In this document: piece after piece, positions 46,056 to 55,896 of the stretch
Numbering within the stretch: position 1 is the first letter of the stretch
How the letters are laid out: every line of letters begins with the position of its first letter
NCBI RefSeq assembly: GCF_014154935.1
Contig: NZ_JACEHH010000032.1
Location: forward strand, 1-64,000
Length of the DNA stretch: 64,000 nt
Direction: 5' to 3'
DNA from: Stieleria mannarensis
Lineage (GTDB): Bacteria > Planctomycetota > Planctomycetia > Pirellulales > Pirellulaceae
Made by a program: the position numbers and the translations under genes
Notes under the pieces: model-generated
The model's database searches: none
What the model saw: the letters and a program-made list of their open reading frames with translations, nothing else
Told to the model about the DNA's origin: nothing

Positions 46056-46325
46056 TCAGGTTTCGGTGATCGCGTACAGCCCTCCGCCGTCGTGACGAAT
46101 TTTGCCTTGGCGGGCGAGTTCTTGCCAAACCGCCTTGGGAAACTGGTCCGGCGGCCGGATCGCGGCGATGCTGGATTTGCGCCCCGACGACATCGGGCCG
46201 TGGCCGAGCGTGGATTCCTCGTCCAACTGCATTAATTTCAGCCGTTTGCGAAACGCTTTCATCGCCAAACGGAGTTCTTCTTTGGAGGGGCCTTCGGGCT
46301 CGGGCGTCGATTCTGGTTCGGTCAT
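46056..46325 (-). CDS. Small conserved-looking protein of 89 aa
   Basis: 89 aa. The start (MTEPESTPEPEGPSKEELRL) is acidic and Pro-rich; then comes a helix KEELRLAMKAFRKRLKLMQL and a C-terminal part (FPKAVWQELARQGKIRHDGG) like a small winged-helix end. No signal or membrane span. I do not recognise the family. The gene is convergent with the diheme protein, with only three bases between the two stop codons. Confidence 0.6.
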   Translation of the reverse strand: MTEPESTPEPEGPSKEELRLAMKAFRKRLKLMQLDEESTLGHGPMSSGRKSSIAAIRPPDQFPKAVWQELARQGKIRHDGGGLYAITET

Positions 46326-46457
46326 CGCGTGTTCCGTCGTTGTGATCGGGCGTGCGTTTGAGCTTGGTCGCTTGGTTGTCGGGAAGAGCGAAATGCTTGA
46401 AGGCTATGGTTTACCACACTCTTGCGAGTGTAGCGACGTCATGCAAACGTCATCCAG

Positions 46458-49400
46458 CTACTCGTTGGCACCCGGGTTCGGTGACACGCCGCGATAACGT
46501 TCGTCGTACAGTTGTTGGTGCGTTTTGAGTTGGTCGCTGGTGATGGAGAGGGTGCCGACGGAGTAACGCCCCGGAGCGACTTCGGCGATCGGCGTTTGCC
46601 AATAGAAGTAGGTCGGGGCTTCGTCGGAATCCTTTCGAACGGCCACGGAGTACTCCGGTCCCACGATGCCTTTGAGTTCAAAATCGCCGTTTTCGTCGAT
46701 CGGCACCGTGTCGGTCCTAAAAAGTCCGAAATCGTTGGAATTGATCATCCGCGTCGTCAACCCGATCTGCAACCCTCGCGCCGGTTGGCCGTCGATCATT
46801 ACACGACCGGTCACGATCCAGGGTTCACGTAGCACCAGCGTGATCGGTGCCCCGGGATCGGGAGTGATTTTCTTGTTCGCCGCGATGTAATCGAAACTCG
46901 ACGTCGTGGCTTCGTCGTCGTAGTGCATCGCCGAAATCGAACCGTGGTGCCATTGCGATTGATTGAGCACCAGCGTGCACCGGCCGCTGGCATCGGTTTG
47001 CTCGGATTGAGCCAACGGCTGGGGCAAATGATAGACTTTGCCGTCCTGCTTGATGGTTCTGACATATTCCGCGTGGACCCAGACGCCTGGGACCGCCGCA
47101 CCGGAACTGTCGACGACCGTCACGATGCGGGACGGAATCCGATCGACCGAAAAATCGGGGACGGCCAAGGTGGATCCCGCGGCCCCTGGCGGAATACGCC
47201 GGGTCAACCGTGGTGTTGGCGACGCAAACTCGTTAAACGCATCAGTGGTCAACAGATCCATCCCGGCGATGCTGCCGGTTGCGGAAAGGAATCCGGGTTC
47301 CTGAGGGACGACCATCTCCCATCGGCCCTGCCGGTCGGTCTGACAACGTAGCGGGGATGGTTCGATCCGATCGAGTTGTTGATGCCAACACACTTCCACT
47401 CGGGCGATCCCCGCGCCGTCGTCGGACGTCGTGACTCGGCCTGACGCCCGGCGTCCACGCCGCGCGACCCACTGCAGGTTTTTGCCGGTGATGACGGTTG
47501 CTACCGGTACCGATTGGGCCAAGTGCACGAGCCCGGACTCGAACGGGAACCTGGCGACAAACCTGACCCGACCGTCCGGCCCGGCGACCGATTTCAGGAA
47601 CTCGGCGGTCGTACGAAGGGTTCCGTCGGGGGTGACTTGCATTCGTCGCGTCGGCGCGTTCCCTTCGGCGGGCAGCGCGACCAAGCTGAACTCATTCACC
47701 GGATCGCCGTCAGGATCACGAATCGTCAGCGGAATCGCAAGCAGTCGCCGCAAGGGGATCGTCGCCGGTGACCGAAATTCCATCAAGCCCCGGGACGGGC
47801 TGGGATTTGGGGGGCTGTCGGCTGCGTTCAGTCGAGCCAGTCGCGGGAAGTATTCCTTGCGTTTCAATCCCACGACGATTGATGCGCTGCTCGGCACTTG
47901 AAAACCAAACCGCCCGTCGCTGGCGGTGGTCGTCGTCCAATGAAGTTGTTCGCTGGGAAAGGAAAAACGATGTGTTCGTTTAGGCGAATCGACTCGTTCA
48001 GAATTCGTGAACGGTCCGGCATCACCGGGCACGCATTCCGGGACTCGGATCTCTTTGACCGCAACACGGACCTCAGCCAGTGCGGTCCCATCCGGCGCAA
48101 CGACTCGTCCGGCAATCGTTTCAGGCCCCGGCAATCGAATGTCGGTCGATGCGGTCCATGGCTTTGGTTGACGGAGCGTGAAGGAAGTCAGTGCGTAGCC
48201 GCCCAAGCCAAGCCGTCCGTCGCGATCGGCCACCAAAATTTCCCAGCGCGCGCGGACGAGGGACTTCAACCGAACGACAGGAACACCGTCGACCTGATAC
48301 CGGCCGTCGGAATCGGTCGTCGTGCGGGCCACGATCGGCGGAGTGATGTTGTTGCCATTGGCTCCCGGAGACGGATAGAATTCTCGGATCAGCACGACGG
48401 CCCCGGCGACAGGTCCCGCATCATCGACCACCCGACCTTGGAACAGGATCTCGATCCGTTTAGTCCCCTCCGGTTTTGGTTGGAGCAACTCGACCGTACG
48501 AAACTGATCAAACAGGCCCGCTTCGTTTGCAGATCCAGATTCGTTCTCCGTCGGATCGACTGCGGTCGACGCGGCAGTCAACTTCTCTGGCGTGGCCGAT
48601 TTCTCTGGCGTGGCCGGGTTCTCTGGCGTGGCCGGGTTCTCTAACGTGGCCGTGCGGCCGGTCTCTACTGGTCGATCCGGCATCGGCGGCTTCTGTGCCA
48701 CGACGCTTTCAACGCTGAAACTGATCAACGCGATGAACACAAATCCGACCGCAAGCAATGCCACGCCCCAGCGTGGTTGTTGCTCCAATCGCAGCGTCGG
48801 CGCCACGATTCGGCGGATCCGTTGCTCCAGATCCGTTCCCGAATGAATCGCCACACTCGGGTTGGCGATTTTCCCAGCGATCTGCTGCGAGATTTCCAGC
48901 AAACTGCGTGAGTACGATGCGGGGCGTTCACCCGTTCGCATCACCGCATCGTCCGCAGCGTCTTCCCGAGCACGGCGCAACTTGATTCGCGCCCCGTGAA
49001 CACTCGGATGGAACCAGTACACCGCTGTTGTGATTTCGGCGACCCAATTCCACCAGGCATCGCGCCGGACCACATGTGCCATTTCGTGCAACAGACAATG
49101 ACGCCGTTGGTCGGCGGTGAACGTTTCGAACTGCGGCGGAACCAGGATCACGGGATGAATCACGCCGAACGTCAACGGCGACGAGATAGCCGATGAAACC
49201 CGGCAATCAGGCTTTTGCTCCAACCCGATTCGCGACATGCATGTTTGGACAAGTTCCGCATGGGCGACGGGAAACAGGCGCGCCTCTCTTGCGATCTTTC
49301 TCAACCGCACCCAACTCCGCAGAACCCTGGCCAGCCACAATGCAACTCCCAAGGCGTAGATCGAAATGCCGATCGAAGCCCAGCTGAACCGTGATCGTGC

Positions 49401-49853
49401 CGGAGGGGAGGCCATCGCGGGAGGCGAGCGCTGTGTCGAAGCAGCCTTCATTTCGGGAGCAACGGCCACTGCAGGTGCCTCGACGCCAGACGCTTCCAAC
49501 GCCGTGTCGTCAACGATCCCGTCCATCGTCGCGGTTGCGGACTCCGACGCGGGATCCATCGTTTCATCGCCACCGACGACGTTGGTGGATTCGACCGGGG
49601 CAGTCACTCGCGACATGCGGATCGGAATCCGCAGCGGGAACGAGGTCAATGTTGGAACCACAAGTAACGCAAGGGCACAAAACGTACAGGCCCAAATGCT
49701 GTGCCGAAAGCTCGCTGGGCGATGCCGTGTGATCCGTTCGATCCCCCACGCCACGAAGACGATCACCGCGGCATGCGTGATGCCGGCGCAGAGTTTTGAT
49801 ATCTCGGGATGTGCCAGTCCGAAATCGATCCATTGCCAGATCCAACCACTCAT
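46458..49853 (-). CDS. BlaR1-like M56 membrane peptidase with carboxypeptidase-regulatory-type domains
   Basis: 1131 aa. The N-terminal 380 residues carry four membrane helices and the M56 zinc motif LLHEMAHVVRRDAWW near residue 254, as in BlaR1/MecR1. BlaR1 has a penicillin-binding sensor outside; here I find none. Instead the external part has an ENPATP/EKSATP linker and then five or so beta-sandwich units of the CarboxypepD_reg/Ig-like kind (GRVVDDAGPVAGAVVLIREF, GRVVAPDGTALAEVRVAV, GRVTTSDDGAGIARVEV, VVDSSGAAVPGVWVHA, GRVMIDGQPARGLQIGL). The signal sensed is therefore probably a glycan or other ligand (inference). The gene overlaps blaI by ATGA. Confidence 0.87.
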   Translation of the reverse strand: MSGWIWQWIDFGLAHPEISKLCAGITHAAVIVFVAWGIERITRHRPASFRHSIWACTFCALALLVVPTLTSFPLRIPIRMSRVTAPVESTNVVGGDETMDPASESATATMDGIVDDTALEASGVEAPAVAVAPEMKAASTQRSPPAMASPPARSRFSWASIGISIYALGVALWLARVLRSWVRLRKIAREARLFPVAHAELVQTCMSRIGLEQKPDCRVSSAISSPLTFGVIHPVILVPPQFETFTADQRRHCLLHEMAHVVRRDAWWNWVAEITTAVYWFHPSVHGARIKLRRAREDAADDAVMRTGERPASYSRSLLEISQQIAGKIANPSVAIHSGTDLEQRIRRIVAPTLRLEQQPRWGVALLAVGFVFIALISFSVESVVAQKPPMPDRPVETGRTATLENPATPENPATPEKSATPEKLTAASTAVDPTENESGSANEAGLFDQFRTVELLQPKPEGTKRIEILFQGRVVDDAGPVAGAVVLIREFYPSPGANGNNITPPIVARTTTDSDGRYQVDGVPVVRLKSLVRARWEILVADRDGRLGLGGYALTSFTLRQPKPWTASTDIRLPGPETIAGRVVAPDGTALAEVRVAVKEIRVPECVPGDAGPFTNSERVDSPKRTHRFSFPSEQLHWTTTTASDGRFGFQVPSSASIVVGLKRKEYFPRLARLNAADSPPNPSPSRGLMEFRSPATIPLRRLLAIPLTIRDPDGDPVNEFSLVALPAEGNAPTRRMQVTPDGTLRTTAEFLKSVAGPDGRVRFVARFPFESGLVHLAQSVPVATVITGKNLQWVARRGRRASGRVTTSDDGAGIARVEVCWHQQLDRIEPSPLRCQTDRQGRWEMVVPQEPGFLSATGSIAGMDLLTTDAFNEFASPTPRLTRRIPPGAAGSTLAVPDFSVDRIPSRIVTVVDSSGAAVPGVWVHAEYVRTIKQDGKVYHLPQPLAQSEQTDASGRCTLVLNQSQWHHGSISAMHYDDEATTSSFDYIAANKKITPDPGAPITLVLREPWIVTGRVMIDGQPARGLQIGLTTRMINSNDFGLFRTDTVPIDENGDFELKGIVGPEYSVAVRKDSDEAPTYFYWQTPIAEVAPGRYSVGTLSITSDQLKTHQQLYDERYRGVSPNPGANE
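48584..48655. repeat. In-frame 18-bp tandem repeat in the M56 gene
   Basis: Four 18-bp units (TTCTCTGGCGTGGCCGAT, TTCTCTGGCGTGGCCGGG twice, TTCTCTAACGTGGCCGTG) encode the ENPATP-type hexapeptide linker on the minus strand. Because units are a multiple of three, copy-number changes keep the frame, so the linker length could vary between strains. Confidence 0.85.
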
Positions 49854-50233
49854 CGTGATTCCCTCCGTTCCGCTTCGGAGATCAATTCACGCAGCCGGGC
49901 CAATTGGTCTTCATCCAGCTGGGTTTTGGGATCCGAAAAATGCGACGCCAATGCCTCTTCGACCGACCCGCCGAAGAAGACGTCCAGGACGTGCCGAAAC
50001 GCCTGTTTCCCGGCCCGCCGTTTGGGCTGAACCGGGCGATAACGAAACTGCCGTCCATTGCGACGATGTTTGACAAACCCCTTCTCGCCCAGGATCCGCA
50101 GCAAGGTCCGGACCGTCGCATCGGACGGCTCGCCCGTCATCGCCAAACGCACCTCGGCCGCGGTCGCTTCTTCCTTGGCGTATAAAATGTCGACGATTTC
50201 CCGCTCGCGACGACTGAGTTGATCCGCCCCCAT
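49850..50233 (-). CDS. BlaI/MecI/CopY-family transcription repressor
   Basis: 127 aa starting MGADQLSRREREIVDILY, with GGAGGGAG 5 bases upstream. The winged helix (EATAAEVRLAMTGEPSDATV, RTLLRILGEKGFVKHRRNGR) is typical, and the C-terminal half (QAFRHVLDVFFGGSVEEAL) is the dimerisation and cleavage region. In the classic system the M56 partner cleaves it on sensing. It is the first gene of the pair and probably represses its own promoter. Confidence 0.9.
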   Translation of the reverse strand: MGADQLSRREREIVDILYAKEEATAAEVRLAMTGEPSDATVRTLLRILGEKGFVKHRRNGRQFRYRPVQPKRRAGKQAFRHVLDVFFGGSVEEALASHFSDPKTQLDEDQLARLRELISEAERRESR

Positions 50234-50258
50234 CGCACTCCCTCCGCTGCACACCTTC

Positions 50259-50325
50259 GACAAGAATTTTTTAACACTTGGGTGCAGTCTGGCGGTCGGC
50301 GAAGCGTCTGTCAAGCATTTTTTGA
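50259..50325 (-). promoter_or_regulatory. Duplicated A/T-rich motif upstream of blaI
   Basis: On the plus strand GACAAGAATTTTTTAA (50259-50274) and GTCAAGCATTTTTTGA (50310-50325) match at 12 of 16 positions, 51 bases apart. On the minus strand the upstream one includes TTGACA, a perfect -35 box. They stand out against GC-rich surroundings and might be BlaI operator sites. They lack the classical TACA/TGTA BlaI box, so this is tentative. Confidence 0.4.
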
Positions 50326-50336
50326 TCGGCCACGTT

Positions 50337-50972
50337 TTACCGCAGTGCCGTCAACAGGTCTTTGACTTGCTGATGGACGTCGCTCGTCGCTCGCACGACC
50401 AAGACACGTCGCATGGCAAAGTACTGAATTGACCCGACGCCTCCTCGCGATTCCCAGAAGTCCGGTGCCACGATCCGTTCAATCAACTCCACGAGCTGCC
50501 ATCCCGCTCCGGCGGCAGCTCCACCGCCTGCGACTGGGTTGACCGTTCGAACTTCGCTCCGCTCCGGCGTTCCAGTGTTCTGGTCTGCAAGTTCCTGGTC
50601 TGCAAGCGCCGCTCGGATCGCCGAATCCACTTGCAGTGACAGTGCGGCCGGACGGGCAATCCCCTCGCGACCGAGTTGAATCTGGCGCCGGCGTGCAATG
50701 GTCATCAAGCGTTTGCGTACTTTTACCGCGTCGCCCTGGAGCATGTTGCTCGTCCCATAGCGCGGGTCACTACGCAAAACGACATACAGGTCGCACAGCG
50801 CCGCGGCCGCATCGTCTTTGGCTAGCCCCGGTGTTGCCGTCGCTTCCAGTCGCAGTTGTTTCCGCGTTTGTTGGCGCAGCTGGGTCGTTGAGGCTTCAGC
50901 GTGGGCAGAGGTTGTGGACGTGAGCAGGGAGAAGGTGATGGCTAAGGCGAAGTTCTTGATAGCTGCGTTCAT
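50337..50972 (-). CDS. Secreted hypothetical protein with secretin-like C-terminal motif
   Basis: 211 aa with signal peptide MNAAIKNFALAITFSLLTSTTSAHA. The middle is helical and basic (RQQTRKQLRLEATATPG, KVRKRLMTIARRRQIQ). A Gly/Ala hinge (AGGGAAAGAGW) leads to a small C-terminal domain ending RRVLVVRATSDVHQQVKDLLTAL. That last segment is the pattern of short secretin/N-domain beta-alpha-beta folds seen in many planctomycete exported proteins. Function is unknown. Confidence 0.65.
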   Translation of the reverse strand: MNAAIKNFALAITFSLLTSTTSAHAEASTTQLRQQTRKQLRLEATATPGLAKDDAAAALCDLYVVLRSDPRYGTSNMLQGDAVKVRKRLMTIARRRQIQLGREGIARPAALSLQVDSAIRAALADQELADQNTGTPERSEVRTVNPVAGGGAAAGAGWQLVELIERIVAPDFWESRGGVGSIQYFAMRRVLVVRATSDVHQQVKDLLTALR

Positions 50973-51013
50973 TTGATCCGCCCGATTGAGTAAGCCGCAA
51001 TCTGTAAATGGAT

Positions 51014-51060
51014 GTACGCGTCCTTTCTAGGTCGTCGCGTTAAGTCTGACAGACGACGGC
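51014..51060. repeat. GTACGACGTCCTTTCC dispersed repeat, copy 2
   Basis: GTACGCGTCCTTTCTAGG, then TCGTCG, then CTGACAGACGACGGC, resembling 42333-42380. The gap (50973-51129) between two genes contains nothing else that I recognise. Confidence 0.5.
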
Positions 51061-51129
51061 CCGAAAGGACCACTCGTCCATCGAAACGTGATCGCCGAAA
51101 GGCTAGACACCAACACTCATACCCGATGG

Positions 51130-52563
51130 TTATCGCTGCAGGCCCTTCAGGATTGCGTCGATGTTTTGCTTGGCGTCACCGAACAGCATGTAGGTGTTGT
51201 CCTTAAAGAATAACGGATTTCCCACTCCGGCGTATCCGGTCGCCATGCCGCGCTTCATGACCACACAGGTCTTGGCGGTCCAAACTTCGATGACCGGCAT
51301 GCCCGCGATCGGGCTGTTGGGGTCGTCCAGTGCGGCCGGATTGACGATGTCGTTGGCCCCGATCACCAGAATCGCGTCGGTGTCGGACATGTCTTCGTTG
51401 ATCTCGTCCATCTCCAACACGATGTCATAGGGCACGTTGGCTTCGGCCAGCAACACGTTCATGTGTCCCGGCAAACGCCCGGCGACCGGGTGGATGGCGA
51501 ATCGGACTTCTTTGTTACGTTTTAGCAGCGTGCGAACGACTTCGGCCAACGAATGTTGTGCTTGAGCGACCGCCATGCCGTAGCCGGGCACGATCACGAT
51601 GCTTTGCGCTTCCTCCAGCATCGCGATGGTGTCCTCGACGCTGAACTCTTTGGTGGTTCCTTCCACGACCGCCGCCGCGCCACCGGATCCGGTACCGAAC
51701 CCGCCCAGGATCACGCTCAAAAAACTTCGGTTCATCGCCGCACACATGATGTACGACAGAATCGCGCCGGAGCTGCCGACCAACGCACCGGTGACAATCA
51801 GCAGGTGGTTTTTCAGCATGAATCCGGCGGCCGCGGCGGCCCAACCGGAATAGGAGTTCAGCATCGAAACGACGACCGGCATGTCCGCACCGCCGATCGC
51901 CATCACCATGTGAACCCCGATCAACGACGAAATCGCGGTCATGATCAATAGCGGCGTGATCGCGGCGACGTCATCGACGCGGCAGTACCAAATCCCCAAG
52001 CCGACACAGGCCACGAGCAACAACACGTTGATCACGTGACGGCCGGGCAGCGTCAGCGCCCGGCCGCCGATCAACTCCGCCAGCTTCAAAAACGCGACGA
52101 TCGAACCGGTGAAGGTCAGCGCACCGATGAAGACACCGACGTAGATTTCGATTTTGTGAATCAACATCTCGCCTGCGGGAACATTGATCCCGGGATCGAT
52201 ATGGCTGGACAGTCCGACCAACACCGCCGCCAGCCCCACAAAGCTGTGCAGAATCGCAACCAGCTGGGGCAGATGGTCCATCGACAACCGTGCCGCCAAC
52301 CGCGCGCCGATCAACACCGCGGGGACGATCGCAGCCGCCATCATCAGACGCCCACCGCCCATCACCCCGATGACGGTCGCACCGACCGCCAACAGCATGC
52401 CGACAATCCCCAACAGGTTTCCACGTTTCGCACTCGTTTGGTGCGACAGCCCGGCCAGCGAAAGGATGAACAGCACTGCGGCGACGAGGTAGGCGACCGT
52501 CGCCAGGGACTGGTTCAGGGGAAGCATTTCCGATGCGATCGGCAACGGGTTCAAGAGCGACAT
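51130..52563 (-). CDS. pntB: NAD(P) transhydrogenase subunit beta
   Basis: 477 aa. The N-terminal 270 residues are membrane helices ([37 protein letters not shown]). The C-terminal 180 residues are the NADP(H)-binding domain [24 protein letters not shown] is the signature loop, then [21 protein letters not shown] and [13 protein letters not shown]. With PntA it uses the proton gradient to reduce NADP+ with NADH. It lies downstream of pntA with a gap of about 70 bases. The ATG giving [10 protein letters not shown] was chosen over an upstream in-frame start. Confidence 0.96.
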   Translation of the reverse strand: MSLLNPLPIASEMLPLNQSLATVAYLVAAVLFILSLAGLSHQTSAKRGNLLGIVGMLLAVGATVIGVMGGGRLMMAAAIVPAVLIGARLAARLSMDHLPQLVAILHSFVGLAAVLVGLSSHIDPGINVPAGEMLIHKIEIYVGVFIGALTFTGSIVAFLKLAELIGGRALTLPGRHVINVLLLVACVGLGIWYCRVDDVAAITPLLIMTAISSLIGVHMVMAIGGADMPVVVSMLNSYSGWAAAAAGFMLKNHLLIVTGALVGSSGAILSYIMCAAMNRSFLSVILGGFGTGSGGAAAVVEGTTKEFSVEDTIAMLEEAQSIVIVPGYGMAVAQAQHSLAEVVRTLLKRNKEVRFAIHPVAGRLPGHMNVLLAEANVPYDIVLEMDEINEDMSDTDAILVIGANDIVNPAALDDPNSPIAGMPVIEVWTAKTCVVMKRGMATGYAGVGNPLFFKDNTYMLFGDAKQNIDAILKGLQR

Positions 52564-52633
52564 GTGTTTCACGTTCGAGGGCAGCGTATCAGAAAGACAT
52601 TGAAAAGAGTCGGCGTTTCGTGGGGACAACGCG

Positions 52634-54169
52634 TCACTTTCGAAACAGGCCGAGCATCCGGTGCGTGATCAGAAATCCGCCGGCGATGTTCAACGTTGCA
52701 ACGAAGATTGCCAGCGCCCCCAACCAAGCTGCGACCGGGTCAGTTGCCCCGACCTGAATCATCCCGCCGACGATGATGATGCCGCTGATCGCGTTGGTCA
52801 CGCTCATCAGCGGTGCGTGCAGCGAGGCCGTCACGTTCCAAATGACTTGCCAGCCGATCAAGCAGGAAAGCAAGAACACGGTGAAGTCGGTGATGAATCC
52901 TTGGTCCCGGGTCATGGCGACGCCGACCAACAACAGCGCCGCGATGACCATCAGCGAGATGTCGAACACCCCGATCTTTTTCTCCACCACGGCCGAGGGC
53001 GCGGCCGACTCGACGACCTTTTCCTTCGGCGTCGCGGAGACCGCGACCGGAGGCGGGGGCCAGGTCACACGTCCGTCTTTGACAACGGTCGCGCTGCGCA
53101 CCACGTCGTCTTCCATGTCGACGTCAAACTGCTCGGCCCCGCCCATTTCGTCCAGCAAATGATACAGGTTGGTCCCGTAAAGTTGGCTGGACGTGTGTGC
53201 CAATCGGCTGGTCAGGTCGCGGTAACCGACGACGTGAACGCCTTCGAACTGGACAACTTCGTCGGGCACCGTCGCTTCACAGTTGCCACCCTGCTCGGCG
53301 GCCAAATCGACGACCACGCTGCCCCGCCGCATCGACCGCAGCATTTCGCGCGTGATCAACTTCGGCGCCGGTTTGCCGGGGATCAGGGCGGTCGTGATGA
53401 TGATGTCCACCTCCTTGGCTTGAGCGGCAAACAACGCCATCTCGGCATCGATGAACTCCTTGCTCATCGTTTTGGCATAGCCGCCCGACGTCCCGCCCTG
53501 CTGGTCGCCTTCGAATTCCAACATCAAGAATTCGGCACCCATGCTTTTGACCTGGTCGGCGACCTCGGGGCGAACGTCAAAGGCGCGGACGACGGCCCCC
53601 AGTCCCCGTGCGGTCCCGATCGCGGCCAACCCCGCGACTCCGGCCCCGATCACCAGTACCTTGGCCGGGGGCACTTTACCCGCCGCGGTGATCTGGCCGG
53701 TAAAGAAACGTCCGAACAATCCGGCGGCTTCGACGACCGCTCGGTACCCGGCGATGTTGGCCATCGAACTCAACGCATCCAGTTTCTGCGCCCGGCTGAT
53801 CCGCGGAACCGCCTCGACGGCCAGCGCCGTTGCGTTGCGATCGGCGATCTTCTGTAGCAGCGTTTCGTTTTGAGCCGGAGCCAGGAAACAAATCAATACC
53901 TGGCCCTCACGCAATCGTTCGACTTCATGATCCTGCGGGTTGCGGACTTTCAACACAACATCCGCGTCTCGCCAGATTTCTGTGGGATCATCGGCGATGG
54001 TGCATCCGGCGTCACGATAACTTTCGTTGTGAAAACTGGCTGCATCGCCTGCGCCGGTTTCGACGACGACCTCAAACCCCAGTTTGCCGATCAATCGTCG
54101 CGCGGTTTCGGGGGTCGCCGCCACGCGACATTCACCGGGATAGACCTCTTTGGGCACGCCAACTTTCAT
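52634..54169 (-). CDS. pntA: NAD(P) transhydrogenase subunit alpha
   Basis: 511 aa, full length for the fused alpha form (E. coli 510). [20 protein letters not shown] is the alanine-dehydrogenase-like domain I start. [22 protein letters not shown] binds NAD(H). [20 protein letters not shown] is a conserved turn. The C-terminal part after an Ala/Pro linker near 385 has four helices ([32 protein letters not shown]). In many bacteria alpha is split into two genes; here it is one. It is the first gene of pntAB. Confidence 0.96.
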   Translation of the reverse strand: MKVGVPKEVYPGECRVAATPETARRLIGKLGFEVVVETGAGDAASFHNESYRDAGCTIADDPTEIWRDADVVLKVRNPQDHEVERLREGQVLICFLAPAQNETLLQKIADRNATALAVEAVPRISRAQKLDALSSMANIAGYRAVVEAAGLFGRFFTGQITAAGKVPPAKVLVIGAGVAGLAAIGTARGLGAVVRAFDVRPEVADQVKSMGAEFLMLEFEGDQQGGTSGGYAKTMSKEFIDAEMALFAAQAKEVDIIITTALIPGKPAPKLITREMLRSMRRGSVVVDLAAEQGGNCEATVPDEVVQFEGVHVVGYRDLTSRLAHTSSQLYGTNLYHLLDEMGGAEQFDVDMEDDVVRSATVVKDGRVTWPPPPVAVSATPKEKVVESAAPSAVVEKKIGVFDISLMVIAALLLVGVAMTRDQGFITDFTVFLLSCLIGWQVIWNVTASLHAPLMSVTNAISGIIIVGGMIQVGATDPVAAWLGALAIFVATLNIAGGFLITHRMLGLFRK

Positions 54170-54350
54170 TTGCCGATCTGTCTCTGTGAATACATGGAGA
54201 TGGGGGAATCACTGTCTGTCGGGTGCAGACAGAATACCATTTCCTGTGGCACGCCGTGAATCGTCGGCCAGGTCCGCGGGGTGACCGGGGACCGACAACG
54301 TTGGCATTCGACGTGGCGTGTGCGTGATCTTGTGGGCGCGGAAAGGGGAC

Positions 54351-54373
54351 CACGCTCTGGCGAGCGTCGCTAC
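54351..54373. repeat. ACGCTCGCCAGAGCGT-type repeat, copy 2 (inverted)
   Basis: CACGCTCTGGCGAGCGTCGCTAC matches the reverse complement of 14931-14953 at all but one position. GCGCGGAAA, found next to both copies, extends the unit. It directly touches the stop of glpD. Confidence 0.65.
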
Positions 54374-55896
54374 TTCGGTGAGTAATGCTGTACCGTCGTC
54401 TGAAACGCCGTGACTTGTTCGTCGCACCAGGTAGAGTCGGTCCCCAATTCGCCGGCCATGACTTCGGCGACCGCGGGTGCCGCTTCCAACGCCAGCCGAG
54501 AATTGAGAAACAGCAGGCGGGTCCGTCGTGCGAGCACGTCTTCGATGGTTCGGGCCATTTCATTGCGGACGAACCAGACGACCTGTGAACGCCGCAGTGG
54601 CAGGGACGGGTGGACCGGTTGTGCCAAGTCCGGATGGTCGGCTTCCAGTTGGTTAAGTTCCGTCTGATCGGGTTCCTCGATGTGCAACGATTTGGTCGCA
54701 CACGCCCCGGCATCCAGTGAGCCGGTTTCGATCGCCTTATCGACACCGTCTTCGGCCATCTTCCGCACTGTCGTCCATTTTCCGCCGGTGATGGTGATCA
54801 GCTTGGACGGCGCAAGCCGAATCACGTGGTCGCGTGAGAGCGACGCGGTGCGTGACGATTTATCCCCTTTGACCAGTGGCCGGATCCCGGTGAACACGCT
54901 CAGCACATCGTCGATCGTCGGAGGCCGCGACAAATACTCCGCCGCGGTGTCCAACAGGAACTGAATCTCTTGGGGTTGAGGCGACGGTTCGGCGACGGCC
55001 TGGTCGATCGCGGTATCGGTCGTCCCGACGAGTGCATGGTCGTGCCACGGGACGACGAAGATCACGCGTCCGTCGGACGTTTTCGGAACGATCATCGCCG
55101 TGTCGCCGGGGTAAAGTTCCTTGGGCAAGACCAGGTGAACCCCTTGGCTGGCCGCCACCATCGGTTCGCAATCCGCATCGTCGAGCGATCGCACGGCATC
55201 GCAAAACGGGCCGGCGGCGTTGATGACCGTTCTGGCGGGGATCTCGAACGTTTCACCGGATTCTTCATCGATCGCGGTGACACCGGAAACCAACCCCCGA
55301 TCACCTTTCACGATGCCGCTGCAGGGCATGTGATTGACCAGCGTCGCTCCTTGGATCGCCGCGGTCCGAGCCATGTCGATCAACAATCGCGCGTCATCGA
55401 ATTGGCCGTCATGATACAGCACCGCGCCGCGCAAACGCTCTCCTTGCATCGCCGGGATCAATTCCAACGCTCGCCGAGCGGTGACGCAACGCGAGCGGCC
55501 GAAGCTGTTTCGTGTGGCCAGCAAGTCATACAGTTTTAGTCCCACGCCGTAAAAGAACCACTGCCAAAGGCTGCGACAGGGAATCAGAAAGGTTTGGTCG
55601 TGAACCAGATGGGGAGCATTGTCCAACAGCAATTGCCGTTCGCGCAAGGCATCGTGGACCAGCGTCACGTTGCCCTGCTTCAGATAACGGACGCCTCCGT
55701 GCACCAATTTGGTGCTTCGGCTGGACGTCCCGCTGCCGAAGTCGAACCGTTCCAGCAACACGACGTCCAGACCACGGCTGGCCGCATCGAGTGCGACCGC
55801 AACGCCCGTCGCACCGCCGCCGATGATGGCAACGTCCCAGGGGCCCTTGCGGTCTCGGATTCTGGCGAGTGATTCGCCCCGATCCAGTCGCGTCAT
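54370..55896 (-). CDS. glpD: Glycerol-3-phosphate dehydrogenase (FAD)
   Basis: 508 aa. DVAIIGGGATGVAVALDAASRGL is the FAD-binding Rossmann loop near residue 24. ERFDFGSGTSSRSTKLVHGG, RYLKQGNVTLVHDAL and FVVPWHDHALVGTTDT are GlpD landmarks. It oxidises glycerol 3-phosphate to dihydroxyacetone phosphate, passing electrons to quinone at the inner membrane. The ATG touches the glpK stop (TGATG), so the two are cotranscribed and coupled. No glpF transporter is adjacent. Confidence 0.95.
   Translation of the reverse strand: MTRLDRGESLARIRDRKGPWDVAIIGGGATGVAVALDAASRGLDVVLLERFDFGSGTSSRSTKLVHGGVRYLKQGNVTLVHDALRERQLLLDNAPHLVHDQTFLIPCRSLWQWFFYGVGLKLYDLLATRNSFGRSRCVTARRALELIPAMQGERLRGAVLYHDGQFDDARLLIDMARTAAIQGATLVNHMPCSGIVKGDRGLVSGVTAIDEESGETFEIPARTVINAAGPFCDAVRSLDDADCEPMVAASQGVHLVLPKELYPGDTAMIVPKTSDGRVIFVVPWHDHALVGTTDTAIDQAVAEPSPQPQEIQFLLDTAAEYLSRPPTIDDVLSVFTGIRPLVKGDKSSRTASLSRDHVIRLAPSKLITITGGKWTTVRKMAEDGVDKAIETGSLDAGACATKSLHIEEPDQTELNQLEADHPDLAQPVHPSLPLRRSQVVWFVRNEMARTIEDVLARRTRLLFLNSRLALEAAPAVAEVMAGELGTDSTWCDEQVTAFQTTVQHYSPK

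Noticed and set aside
48584-48655. Possible CRISPR-like array.
   Set aside because: Units are contiguous 18-bp tandem repeats inside a gene, with no spacers.
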